Shown here one piece after another: positions 35,177 to 42,010 of a stretch of 64,000 bases of DNA (positions are counted from its first letter, which is position 1; every line of letters starts with the position of its first letter). This DNA comes from an uncultured Clostridia bacterium (GTDB lineage: Bacteria; Bacillota; Clostridia; Christensenellales; Borkfalkiaceae). The stretch spans positions 122,842 to 186,841 of the forward strand of contig CAKQME010000002.1 of the NCBI GenBank assembly GCA_934254815.1, given 5' to 3'. The notes beneath the pieces are model-generated. The model ran no database searches. It was not told where the DNA came from and worked only from the letters and a program-made list of their open reading frames with translations. A program made the translations under genes and the position numbers.

Positions 35177-35335
35177 AATAAAAACGGGTAAAAATTACTC
35201 GTTTTTTTTGTACTCGGTCAGGCAATCCGTACCGGTGACGCGATTGCGGGCAAAAATAAGGTATAAAAGTATCTGAATGCCCGAACAATCGCTATTCCGT
35301 CGCGTAGCTCCTTACAAATCCGGTCAGCGGCACCA
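35177..35335 (+). repeat. Structured repeat unit A after tRNA-Leu
   Basis: It contains a terminator (35183-35209), then a bulged hairpin: GACG-CGATTG pairs with CAATCG and CGTC, the bulge being CTATTC (35292-35297), with an inner CGGGC/GCCCG stem. It ends with CTTACAAATCC plus the tRNA-Leu 3' end to CCA (35311-35335). A second copy with a different but still pairing stem is at 40754-40895. Confidence 0.7.
35183..35209 (+). terminator. Terminator of the tRNA operon
   Basis: AACGGGT / ACTCGTT (one G-U pair) followed by a run of eight T. Confidence 0.75.
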
Positions 35336-35340
35336 CGCAA

Positions 35341-35369
35341 AAAGACAGGTTTTTTACCTGCCTTTTTTG
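35341..35369. terminator. Bidirectional terminator beside the integrase
   Basis: CAGGT / ACCTG stem with T runs on both strands; on the minus strand it directly follows the integrase stop codon. Confidence 0.75.
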
Positions 35370-36191
35370 TTATACTCTGAACTTCTCGAACTCCGACCGC
35401 GCAAAGTCAATAGATATATGCGTGTATATAGATAAAGTCGTATTTAATGTTTTATGTCCGACAAGGTTTTGTGTTACGTTTATATGTATTCCGCTTTCCG
35501 CGCATCGAGTTATAAAGGTATGCCGCAAATCGTGTAGCTTGTGAGTCGGGCAAACTTGTTTAAATAAATGTGTCAGAGCGTCGGCACTGTACGGAAATAT
35601 ATATACGTCGGTCGGGTGCCGTTCCCGCTGTTCCGCGATTATCTTTTCTAACTCGTCGGTTAGTAAAATAAATCGCTCTGATGTCTCCGTCTTGGTTCCG
35701 TTTACCTTTATAAGCCTTTCGGAGTGTTGCACGTCGTCGAATTTTAGCCCGGTAAGTTCTCCGCGCCGTACTCCCGTTAAAAGCAGAAACCGAAACGCGT
35801 TAAAATACGGGGAGTTTTCGACGGCTTTTAAAAATTTCGCTTGTTCTTCGTGCGTGAGCGACTGTCCGCGCTTTTGTCGGTGTCTGATTAAGGTCATTTT
35901 ACTTGCAACGTTTACGGGTATCATATCTAAACAGTACGCGCGATAAAGCGAATTATGTAAAATGTGGTAAACATATTTACGAGAGCGGGGCAAATTGCAA
36001 CTTGCGACGGCTCGGTCGAGGTCAAAAGCCTTTATGTCTGTTATACGCTTGTCTTTCAGCCATTGCGGAACGTGGTTTTTTACGGAAACGCGCAAACGCT
36101 TTATACTGCTTTCGGCTAAAAACGGAATTTTATATATTTTTATCCAACTTTCGAGCCATTGCCCGAAAGTCGGGGCGTTATTCTTTCTCAT
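35370..36191 (-). CDS. int: Tyrosine recombinase (integrase)
   Basis: A 273-residue site-specific recombinase that would integrate and excise the element at tRNA-Leu. The catalytic set is complete: Arg in TGVRRGEL (near 142), Lys in NGTKTETS (167), HDLRHTF (His220, Arg223), VGHKTL (His246) and the nucleophile Tyr256 in LSIYTH. The N-terminal SAM-like DNA-binding domain (about 8-95) is short, and no arm-binding domain is seen, so it is a compact version. It overlaps the rep gene by 14 bases and lies next to the tRNA, the usual arrangement. No excisionase was recognised. Confidence 0.93.
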   Translation of the reverse strand: MRKNNAPTFGQWLESWIKIYKIPFLAESSIKRLRVSVKNHVPQWLKDKRITDIKAFDLDRAVASCNLPRSRKYVYHILHNSLYRAYCLDMIPVNVASKMTLIRHRQKRGQSLTHEEQAKFLKAVENSPYFNAFRFLLLTGVRRGELTGLKFDDVQHSERLIKVNGTKTETSERFILLTDELEKIIAEQRERHPTDVYIFPYSADALTHLFKQVCPTHKLHDLRHTFITRCAESGIHINVTQNLVGHKTLNTTLSIYTHISIDFARSEFEKFRV

Positions 36192-37290
36192 TGTCGGGGT
36201 TTATACTGTTTTTAGATATATATTTTATTTCGGGGTGGTCTATAAAATCGGCTTGTAAGTCTTTCAGTGATTCAACGGCAAATACGGGTTCTTCAATCTG
36301 CCGCAAGTCAGAGCGAATCATATCATAAATTTTTTCTTTTTTTTCTTCGGTGACGGTATCGTCGAAAATAATCTTTCTGAATGCGCCGTAACCCTGTATC
36401 ATTTTACGCTTTTTCAAAGCGTTGTCGAGGTTGTAAAGGTCGTTTTCGTTCGTTAAAATATCGGTGTTGCCTTTTTTGAATAAACCGCCGACGGCGTATT
36501 TAAATACTTGGTGATACTTTTTCTCGTCGCAACGTTCAACTTTTACCGAATACCCCTCCGCGCCGTCAACGTTGGCTTTTGTCGCGGGTATATCGTTATA
36601 CAGACAATACCAAAATTTAGAAAGGAATATTTCAAACTCCGAAAACTTGCAAGGGGTTTTTCGCCGTTCCGAATTGTCGAACGAAAAGCGGTTGATTATG
36701 TATTTTTTAAGCCGTAAGCCCTTACGCATTAAAAAGATACAATGAAAATGCGGGTGATATAGTTCCGTCGGATCGTTGCGGCGGTTTACGGAGACCTCGA
36801 GGGCGCGCACGCTTCCGACGTAACCGTAATATTTTAAATTTACGTCTTTAATCTGCCGCTTGCCTTGTAAGTATTGATTGACGTAAACGAATTTAGCATA
36901 CATTTTATTTATCGTCGCTCTGAGCGTTGAGCCGGAGCAGTTCGGCACGGTAAACACTGCGTGATAAACGTCATAATCTTTTTTAAGTAATTCAAGGACG
37001 GGCGTATATTTGCGCTCGCGTTCCTGACTTAGGTTGTGTTGGCAGTTCGGACAGAATAAATCGCGGCAAAGGTTTACGCGCTTTATATCTTTAACGGCTT
37101 GTAGTCTGTAATACTCTGTATCCCAGTACCGGAAGCAATACCGGATAGCGGTTGATTTGCTGTGAAAGCGATTTTCTCCCGTGCCTTGGGATAAACGCTC
37201 GTAAGTATCCGCAACATAACGATTAAATTTTATACGGTCGCTTCCTTTTTTAATCTTTTCGTTTTCAACTGTATACTTTGCTAAGTCCAT
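36178..37290 (-). CDS. rep: Rolling-circle replication initiator (Rep_1 type)
   Basis: A 370-residue HUH-class Rep protein like those of pC194/pUB110 plasmids. It would nick the double-strand origin and start rolling-circle replication. Evidence: Cys cluster CRDLFCPNCQ (75-84) as in this family, motif 1 FTVPN (113-117), the metal-binding HUH block HPHFHCIF (His181, His183) and motif 3 around VFKYAVG with Tyr265 as candidate nucleophile. Length is normal. It lies just upstream of the integrase (overlap 14 bases), so excision and replication are probably expressed together. The ATG has a tcctttct-type complement (agaaagga) as ribosome site. Confidence 0.9.
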   Translation of the reverse strand: MDLAKYTVENEKIKKGSDRIKFNRYVADTYERLSQGTGENRFHSKSTAIRYCFRYWDTEYYRLQAVKDIKRVNLCRDLFCPNCQHNLSQERERKYTPVLELLKKDYDVYHAVFTVPNCSGSTLRATINKMYAKFVYVNQYLQGKRQIKDVNLKYYGYVGSVRALEVSVNRRNDPTELYHPHFHCIFLMRKGLRLKKYIINRFSFDNSERRKTPCKFSEFEIFLSKFWYCLYNDIPATKANVDGAEGYSVKVERCDEKKYHQVFKYAVGGLFKKGNTDILTNENDLYNLDNALKKRKMIQGYGAFRKIIFDDTVTEEKKEKIYDMIRSDLRQIEEPVFAVESLKDLQADFIDHPEIKYISKNSINPDNEKE

Positions 37291-37329
37291 TTTTTAATTA
37301 TCCTTTCTCTACCTTAAAACGCCGTTTTA

Positions 37330-37410
37330 TTGTAGAGTACTTTCTAATAGGTCAAGGCTTCGCCTTTCGCCCTCTTTCGAGGGCTAAAAGCAAAGAACTT
37401 ATGGAAAAAA
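37330..37410 (-). other. rep leader with two adjacent hairpins
   Basis: Between the tRNA-like sequence and rep lie AGGC/GCCT (37355-37365) and GCCCTC/GAGGGC (37369-37384) hairpins. This could be a copy-control leader or the double-strand origin; a pC194-type nick site is not evident. Confidence 0.4.
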
Positions 37411-37415
37411 CTATG

Positions 37416-37489
37416 AGGGGCGGGAGGGAATCGAACCCGCCGCGCGCTTAACTGCTACCGCTAACAGTAAACGAGCAGCCGTGCGCCCC
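37416..37489 (-). other. tRNA-like sequence inside the element
   Basis: Read on the minus strand, 73 bases have a tRNA frame: acceptor GGGGCG pairs with CGCCCC and a T arm with loop TTCGATT is at the right distance. The D arm does not fold, and the best anticodon stem (TTAGC/GTTAA) gives a loop without U33. No CCA is encoded. It may be a decayed tRNA or a tRNA mimic. Confidence 0.45.
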
Positions 37490-37498
37490 GTATGGCGT

Positions 37499-37606
37499 TT
37501 AACCGAAAAACGGTTTTAACGCCGGTAAATTCAAAAATTTTATAGCGACTACTACGCCGCATATAAAAGCCGCAAAAAGCAACAAAAAGAAAAGCCGTTT
37601 TAACAT
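37499..37606 (-). CDS. Tiny membrane protein (35 aa)
   Basis: A 35-residue protein, MLKRLFFLLLFAAFICGVVV onward, made of one membrane helix after a basic start and a short Pro-containing tail. The ATG follows a purine-rich site (gagggg). It sits between two other minus-strand genes of the element with tight spacing, which supports it as a real gene. It might be a small regulatory or toxin-like membrane peptide, or a holin-like remnant. Nothing in the sequence decides. Confidence 0.5.
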   Translation of the reverse strand: MLKRLFFLLLFAAFICGVVVAIKFLNLPALKPFFG

Positions 37607-37621
37607 TTTAAGCCCCTCGGT

Positions 37622-37735
37622 TTAATCGTCTTTATCGTTTTTGCGTAAATTAAATAAAATATAAACGCAACATACAACGGCGAAAATATTACAAGCCGCC
37701 GTTATACCCTGGCTTACAACTTCAAATACTGTCAT
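37622..37735 (-). CDS. Tiny membrane protein (37 aa)
   Basis: A 37-residue protein with a hydrophobic segment (GITAACNIFAVVCCVYILF) and a charged tail NLRKNDKDD. The ribosome site aggaga lies 11 bases before the ATG. It ends 15 bases before the next tiny gene and starts 20 bases after the basic protein gene, so it reads as part of the same operon. Function unknown. Confidence 0.55.
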   Translation of the reverse strand: MTVFEVVSQGITAACNIFAVVCCVYILFNLRKNDKDD

Positions 37736-37755
37736 ACTTCTTTTATCTCCTGTTT

Positions 37756-38235
37756 TTATGTGACTTTTAAGCCCGCTGCGCGGCGTTTGGCTCGCCACGC
37801 GCGCTTGCGTTCGTTTATTTTTTCGCGGTTTGCTCGCGCATATATTCGATAACGTTCCGCAAGCTCTTCACGGTGTAGTGAATAGTAGTTGCGACGTTTT
37901 TCTAAAAGTTTTTCTCTTCTGATTGGGTCGCTGCGATAGCGTTTATCATATTCGCGCTTTTCTTGTTTGTGGTTGTCGGCATAAATTTTACGCGCTTTAA
38001 GTATTCTTTTACGGTTTTTAATGTAATACTGTTTTTTTGCTTCTAAATACCTTTCGCGATATTTGTGATAATACTTTCGAGTCATTTTGCGGGCGTATGC
38101 TCGCTCACGTTCTTTGCGCGCTTCGAGTTCGGGCAAATAATCTTTGTACTTCTCTACGTCGTACCCGTTTTTTTCAAGTACTTGTAAAATATATTTCGCG
38201 TGCCGTTGTAGCCGTCGCTTGTCTTTATAGTCCAT
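37756..38235 (-). CDS. Highly basic Tyr/Arg/Lys-repeat protein
   Basis: A 159-residue protein with about 40 percent Arg plus Lys and a loose repeat of the form Y-x3-NR-x3-L (YYIKNRKRILKARKIYADN, then YYSLHREELAERYRIYARAN). It should form long basic helices and bind nucleic acid. Similar repeats are common in phage and plasmid proteins of gut bacteria without a known role. Its context, between the small membrane proteins and a sigma-like gene, suggests an element function such as DNA packaging or replication support. Not further assignable. Confidence 0.6.
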   Translation of the reverse strand: MDYKDKRRLQRHAKYILQVLEKNGYDVEKYKDYLPELEARKERERAYARKMTRKYYHKYRERYLEAKKQYYIKNRKRILKARKIYADNHKQEKREYDKRYRSDPIRREKLLEKRRNYYSLHREELAERYRIYARANREKINERKRAWRAKRRAAGLKVT

Positions 38236-38244
38236 TTTCTCACC

Positions 38245-38925
38245 TTACATTATCGCGGAATATAACCGCATTCTTGTTTTATATCCTGCGTTTGAATGAT
38301 TGATTATATCGTGTTTTAATATCTGCTCGAATTTATAGTAGTTTTCGTCTTCTTTTTCGTCGGCGTGTTCTTCCGCTCTGATTGCTAAATCTTCGGGCGA
38401 GGGCATATTGTCCGCTATAACGTCGAGTAAGTAAAAATTATTGCCGCTCTTTTTATATCTGCACTCGTGATATAATGAAATCGTCTTAGAAATTTTTACG
38501 GCGCGATAGTATTCTTTAAAATTGGTTATCCCGCCGTAAGGGGTCAATCTTACGGTGGCGTGTAAACTCGTTAAAAATGTTTTACGGTTTGTAAAATTAT
38601 AATAGGGTAAGTCTATGTATATTTGTTGTATTGTGTCGTCGAACTCTTCTATTTTTAGTTCGTTGTATTTCGAACGCGAGCAAAGCTTTTTTCTGACGTA
38701 CCCACGGAAAAACCCTATATTTGCAAAATAAAAAGCGTTGCGGGCGGTTATTTCTCCCAAATTTATTTTTATAGCTTGTTCGGGCGTAATAATAAATTTG
38801 CTGCCACATTCGCCCCCCAAAGATTCCCACTTGTAAAACTCTTTTACAGTCGTCACGGGATATTTTTTTAAATCAAGTTTTTGTTTGCAACCGTCCGCAA
38901 TATCTATTATTTTACATTCAAGCAT
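38245..38925 (-). CDS. Hypothetical protein with sigma-factor-like region
   Basis: A 226-residue protein without a firm family. The stretch EEFDDTIQQIYIDLPYYN followed by KTFLTSLHATVRL is like sigma-70 region 2 (a DD-x-IQ-E-x-Y pattern), and the C-terminal third is charged and helical, as region 4 would be, but no clear helix-turn-helix is seen. If the resemblance is real it may be a divergent element-encoded sigma-like regulator. It is the first larger gene after the repressed promoter. Equally it may be a replication accessory. Confidence 0.5.
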   Translation of the reverse strand: MLECKIIDIADGCKQKLDLKKYPVTTVKEFYKWESLGGECGSKFIITPEQAIKINLGEITARNAFYFANIGFFRGYVRKKLCSRSKYNELKIEEFDDTIQQIYIDLPYYNFTNRKTFLTSLHATVRLTPYGGITNFKEYYRAVKISKTISLYHECRYKKSGNNFYLLDVIADNMPSPEDLAIRAEEHADEKEDENYYKFEQILKHDIINHSNAGYKTRMRLYSAIM

Positions 38926-38939
38926 TTTTCCGCCCCTCC

Positions 38940-39047
38940 TTATTTCTCTTTTTTCTCCGGTTCTTTAGCTGCTGAAGCTATCGCTAATAATACCACCGTC
39001 GCAAGGCTTCCGAACGTCAAGCCGATAAACAAACCAAATAAAAACAC
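38940..39047 (-). CDS. Tiny membrane protein (35 aa), GTG start
   Basis: A 35-residue protein starting from GTG with a textbook ribosome site (aggagg, seven bases away). MFLFGLFIGLTFGSLATVVL is a membrane helix with small residues, followed by the charged tail KEPEKKEK. It is the first gene downstream of the regulated promoter at 39215-39243. The strong ribosome site supports it as real. Function unknown. Confidence 0.65.
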   Translation of the reverse strand: MFLFGLFIGLTFGSLATVVLLAIASAAKEPEKKEK

Positions 39048-39185
39048 TTTTAAACCTCCTAAAAAAAGGTGCTTTCGCTCACTCATAACGAAAACACCTT
39101 TTATTTATTAAATCTCCGGAATTTTTATTTCTGCGAAAAATTACCGGGGCTTTAATCAATGTTAAATTGTTTGAGTGATTGTGAT

Positions 39186-39266
39186 TACTCCAAAATGGCG
39201 TATTTACAAAAATTATTATATACTCTTTTTTGGAGTATGTCAACTGGTTCACGCCATTTTAGAGTA
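39186..39266. promoter_or_regulatory. Repressed promoter with nested operators
   Basis: On the minus strand a perfect promoter, TTGACA (39238-39243) and TATAAT (39215-39220), has its whole 17-bp spacer occupied by the palindrome TACTC...GAGTA (39221-39237). It is flanked by a 16-bp inverted pair, TACTCCAAAATGGCGT (39186-39201) and ACGCCATTTTAGAGTA (39251-39266), whose outer ends repeat the TACTC half-site. The XRE repressor gene starts 25 bases to the right, and its own TAAAAT box (39265-39270) touches the right site. Confidence 0.85.
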
Positions 39267-39290
39267 AAATTTTTTATGAGGGTTTATAAA

Positions 39291-39557
39291 ATGTACGGAG
39301 AGAGAATAAAAGAACTTAGAAAAGAAAGGAATTTAACACAAGTACAATTTGCTAAGTTAATAAATACCACTCAAAAAAATATCAGCAAATACGAATTAGA
39401 ATTATTAGACTTAAATACTGAAACAATTATTTTAATCTGTAAAACTTTTAATATTTCGGCGGATTATTTGCTCGGCTTGGAAGATGAAACGGGCGCAAAA
39501 ACTTATATAAATAACTCGTTTAATAACTTTAACAATTCGGGGAATTTTAAAGTTTAA
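39291..39557 (+). CDS. XRE-family repressor
   Basis: An 88-residue Cro/CI-type regulator. The helix-turn-helix is LTQVQFAKLINTTQKNISKYE (about residues 17-37), followed by the usual ISADYLLGL end, and an Asn-rich tail. The start at 39291 gives the canonical MYGERIKELRKERN beginning and has agggt eight bases before; earlier in-frame starts lie in the operator region. It probably represses the element's main leftward promoter and itself through the TACTC sites. It is more AT-rich than the chromosome around it. Confidence 0.9.
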   Translation: MYGERIKELRKERNLTQVQFAKLINTTQKNISKYELELLDLNTETIILICKTFNISADYLLGLEDETGAKTYINNSFNNFNNSGNFKV

Positions 39558-39576
39558 AAAATTTTTGCATTAAACC

Positions 39577-39616
39577 TTGACAAATTGCATATAATATTGT
39601 ACAATATATTGTACAA
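39577..39616 (+). promoter_or_regulatory. YefM-type operator and promoter
   Basis: TTGACA (39577-39582), 17 bases, TACAAT (39600-39605). A perfect 20-bp palindrome TTGTACAATATATTGTACAA (39597-39616) covers the -10 box and contains two TGTACA cores 12 bp apart, the core sequence known from yefM-yoeB operators. Confidence 0.9.
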
Positions 39617-39634
39617 AGATATGGAGGTTTAAAT

Positions 39635-39898
39635 ATGCTTGCAGTAAATTATTCAACAATGCGCGATAACTTAAAAGCGTACTGCGATAACGTCGTTGAA
39701 AATAACGAAACGGTTATAGTGACCAGAAAAGGCGAAAAAAATGTTGTTTTAATGAGCCTTGACGAATGGAATGCTTTACAAAAACTCGCTCGTAATGCGG
39801 AATATTTAAATAAAATCGACCGCTCGCTAAAAGATGTAAAGGCTAATAGAGTTATAACTAAATCGTTAGACGAGTTAGAGGCTTTCGAAAATGAATAA
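39635..39898 (+). CDS. yefM: Antitoxin of the YefM/Phd family
   Basis: An 87-residue antitoxin that binds and neutralises the following toxin and represses its own promoter. The YefM start is typical (VNYSTMRDNLKAYCDNVVENNETVIVTRKG, then VVLMSLDEWNAL). The C-terminal part is the toxin-binding segment. A ribosome site (tggagg) is present. It overlaps the toxin gene by eight bases. Such a pair stabilises the element in its host. Confidence 0.95.
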   Translation: MLAVNYSTMRDNLKAYCDNVVENNETVIVTRKGEKNVVLMSLDEWNALQKLARNAEYLNKIDRSLKDVKANRVITKSLDELEAFENE

Positions 39899-40154
39899 AA
39901 TAGTTTTTTCGCCTGTTGCTTGGGATGAGTATTTATTTTGGCAAACACAAGATAAAAAAACATTACATAAAGTAAATCAACTTTTAAAAGACATTCAACG
40001 GGATAATTTCGGCGGCTTGGGTAAGCCCGAACCGTTAAAACATTTCGGCGGGTGTTGGAGTCGTCGCATAGACGATAAAAACAGACTCGTATATATGATT
40101 GAATCAAGCGGCGATATAATTGTAATTTCGTGTAAAGGGCATTACGAGGATTAA
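39891..40154 (+). CDS. yoeB: Toxin of the YoeB family
   Basis: An 87-residue RelE-fold mRNA interferase acting on the ribosome. Start MNKIVFSPVAWDEYLFWQ, middle GLGKPEPLKHFGGCWSRRIDDKNRLVYMI and end ISCKGHYED contain the family's catalytic Glu, Arg, His and Tyr positions. It overlaps yefM and is the last gene of the pair. A large hairpin follows at 40364. Confidence 0.95.
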   Translation: MNKIVFSPVAWDEYLFWQTQDKKTLHKVNQLLKDIQRDNFGGLGKPEPLKHFGGCWSRRIDDKNRLVYMIESSGDIIVISCKGHYED

Positions 40155-40363
40155 GCCGCAAAAAACGCAAAACAAGCTCGCTAAGCTAACGTTCAGAGCG
40201 AGAGAAAAAGAACCACGCCGGGTAAATGCCGGGGAAAAAGTGCGAATTCAGAAAAACGCCGCAAGCGTTCGGCATTTTTCTAAAACATAAAGCGGACGGC
40301 GTAAATATCTTTTAATGGTTTAAGAAAAAACTAAATACTTATGCGTACAGACAAAAGCGGGCA

Positions 40364-40442
40364 AAATATCCCCGTAAAAATATATTGGCGATATCCGCGG
40401 CGAGCCGCGAACTTCTTTCAATATATTCTTACGGAGATATTT
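40364..40442. other. Large cruciform-like hairpin (candidate origin)
   Basis: Outer arms AAATATC / GATATTT continue into a 16-bp pair with one mismatch (CCGTAAAAATATATTG with 40419-40434) and hold an inner CGCGGC-GA-GCCGCG palindrome. A T run follows on the plus strand, so it can also terminate yefM-yoeB transcription. In a rolling-circle element it is a good candidate single- or double-strand origin. The bases 40155-40363 hold no gene. Confidence 0.6.
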
Positions 40443-40575
40443 TTTTAAAGCCTCGCTTTTGTTAAAAACTTACATAGGCATAGCCCCCGCGCGCTACGCT
40501 TGCCGACCCCTTGGGGTCTCGTCTGCCATTAAAAGGAAAAGCGGAGCGGGCATTGAACGGGCGGGAGATAAACAA

Positions 40576-40632
40576 CTTTACGCGAGCCGACCGCATATAA
40601 TGCCCGTTTAGGGCATTGTCGGCAGCGTAAAG
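40576..40632. other. Second long hairpin in the origin-like block
   Basis: Three stacked stems with small internal loops: CTTTACGC/GCGTAAAG, CCGAC/GTCGG and AATGCCC/GGGCATT. Just before it is GACCCC-TT-GGGGTC. The block 40443-40690 has no gene; the folding fits a lagging-strand origin or an oriT-like site. Confidence 0.5.
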
Positions 40633-40691
40633 CAAGTTCTAAGCTGTCTTACTCAAAACAAGCGTTTTAGGGGTTTTTCTGTTGTTTTAGG

Positions 40692-40753
40692 GGCTTGCTT
40701 AAAATCCCTCGGAGTTAAATACCGTATCGGTTCGAGTCCGATCAGTAGCACCA
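40692..40753 (+). pseudogene. tRNA-Leu 3' half (right attachment site)
   Basis: It matches tRNA-Leu(TAA) from the anticodon stem to CCA, 23 bases exactly (40698-40720), then with changes. Its acceptor end (CAGTAGC) no longer pairs with the tRNA-Leu 5' strand, so it is a decayed displaced copy or was imported. A terminator (40757-40786, AACGACGGAAA stem plus T run) follows. Confidence 0.8.
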
Positions 40754-40895
40754 CGAAAACGACGGAAATTTTCCGTCGTTTTTTTCTACGTTCAGCAAGC
40801 GTATCGGTGACGCGTTTTGCCAAAAATATATAGGAATTGTCGAGCAAAACGCTATTCCGTCGCTCCGCCCCTTACAAATCCGGCCAGCAGCACCA
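40754..40895 (+). repeat. Structured repeat unit B
   Basis: Same order as unit A: terminator, then GACG-CGTTTTGC pairing with GCAAAACG and CGTC around the conserved bulge CTATTC (40852-40857), then CTTACAAATCC and a tRNA 3' end to CCA (40871-40895). The inner stem differs from unit A on both sides in a compensating way. Confidence 0.7.
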
Positions 40896-41239
40896 ACGTA
40901 TAATCCCGCATAAAACCTACGATTTTAGAAGTGAAATCAAAGGCAATAGCGGGATTCTTTTGTTTGTCAAGGTTAGAGAAATTTGAAAATATTTTGGGAC
41001 TAAATCTTGCCTGTTTTAAGAAAAATAGCAAAATCGAAAATATTCACCGAAATGAATATTATACGCAAAGAACATAAAAAACCTCCTGCTTTTGGGACTA
41101 AATTTGGGACTAAAATTCGTAAAATCAAAGGATTTAAGGGTAAGAATTTTGCCCTACCCTTAACGAAAAATGTAAAATAGAAAAACCGTATAAAACGATA
41201 AATTTCGTTCTATACGGTTATTTTTTTGTAAAAACCGCT
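40896..41239. other. Gene-free stretch with direct repeats
   Basis: AATCCCGC/GCGGGATT (40902-40956) followed by CTTTTGTTTG may terminate transcription. TTTGGGACTAAA occurs three times (near 40993, 41091 and 41103), the last two touching. It looks like the degraded end of an older integrated element. Confidence 0.5.
41183..41228. terminator. Bidirectional terminator
   Basis: AACCGTATA...CG with its complement, A and T runs on both sides; on the minus strand it follows the sigma-like gene by about 12 bases. Confidence 0.8.
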
Positions 41240-41869
41240 TTAACAAAATTTAGAAATATACTTTGCCTTAACCTTTTGTCTACAACGCCATACGGTTGTG
41301 CAATTTATATTTAAAACTTTTGCCGTTTCGGTGTGTCCGAGTCCTGCCATATAGCAACTCAGAACGTTATTTTCGTTCTTTTTGAGTTTCATTGCGGATA
41401 TTTTATTGTCTACGACTGTATATTCATCTTCCGAGGCGGTATAAGTTTCAAAGTCCACGGAAGGTTCTTTGACGGACTCGTCGTCAAGACTTACCCACGA
41501 TTCAATCGGCGGTACATATTGATAATAAAGATAAGTATCAACGTATCTGTAACAACATTGGCGAACGGTTGCAGGTTTTCCATAACGGTCGGAAATCGTA
41601 GTTCCTAAACGCTTTCCTATGTATTGACATAAGAATACTATCGCTGTGTTTGCAATGTCGTAACCGTCGGTAAAAGGTTCGATACTGTCGCTTTTACGAT
41701 AAATATCGTGAATCAAACCTTGATAAAGTCCGTCGAAGTTGATTCCCGTTTTCTTGATACGGGTTTTCAATGCGCATAACGCAATTATTTCGCCTATATG
41801 AATGACGTTTTCGGTCGTAATAACCGAATTGTCGCTCATATCAACCTTGAATGACTTAAATTTTTCCAT
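41240..41869 (-). CDS. Sigma-like helix-turn-helix protein of a mobile element
   Basis: A 209-residue protein. The C-terminal 45 residues (NNVLSCYMAGLGHTETAKVL, then NCTTVWRCRQKVKAKY) form a sigma-70 region 4 type helix-turn-helix; the rest is helical and of unknown role. Proteins of this build are frequent in clostridial conjugative elements, where they act as regulators. An agagg ribosome site precedes the ATG. With the broken integrase on the same strand it is probably a leftover of an older element and may have no partner genes. Confidence 0.6.
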   Translation of the reverse strand: MEKFKSFKVDMSDNSVITTENVIHIGEIIALCALKTRIKKTGINFDGLYQGLIHDIYRKSDSIEPFTDGYDIANTAIVFLCQYIGKRLGTTISDRYGKPATVRQCCYRYVDTYLYYQYVPPIESWVSLDDESVKEPSVDFETYTASEDEYTVVDNKISAMKLKKNENNVLSCYMAGLGHTETAKVLNINCTTVWRCRQKVKAKYISKFC

Positions 41870-42010
41870 TTTTTTATACCTCTTTTTTATTTTCGCCTTG
41901 TTCGGCAGTGGAAGAGTAGCATAAGAAAAATCAAGGTGTTTTACGTTTGTATCGAGCGAAACCGAAAGTCAACGAACAGTAAAAAAATTTACGTTTGAAA
42001 AAAGATAAAA

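Larger units (their letters stand above)
35145..40720. mobile_element. Integrated rolling-circle plasmid-like element (about 5.6 kb)
   Basis: Between repeated tRNA-Leu 3' halves lie, from the left, a tyrosine integrase, a Rep_1-type rolling-circle initiator, a tRNA-like sequence, three tiny membrane proteins, two hypothetical proteins, a XRE repressor with a complex operator, a YefM/YoeB pair and a 500-base non-coding block with large hairpins. Most genes face the integrase and read from one repressed promoter; the repressor and toxin pair read outward. No relaxase, coupling protein or conjugation gene is visible, so any transfer would need a helper. Both candidate repeat pairs (35122/40698 and 35311/40871) give about the same size, so the exact joint is not certain. 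Confidence 0.8.

Noticed and set aside
37330..37410. pC194-type nick site upstream of rep
   Set aside because: A loosely similar CTTGACCTA is present but does not match the known nick sequence well enough to call an origin.
37416..37489. Functional tRNA gene in the mobile element
   Set aside because: D arm does not fold, U33 is missing in the best anticodon loop and no CCA is encoded; kept only as tRNA-like.
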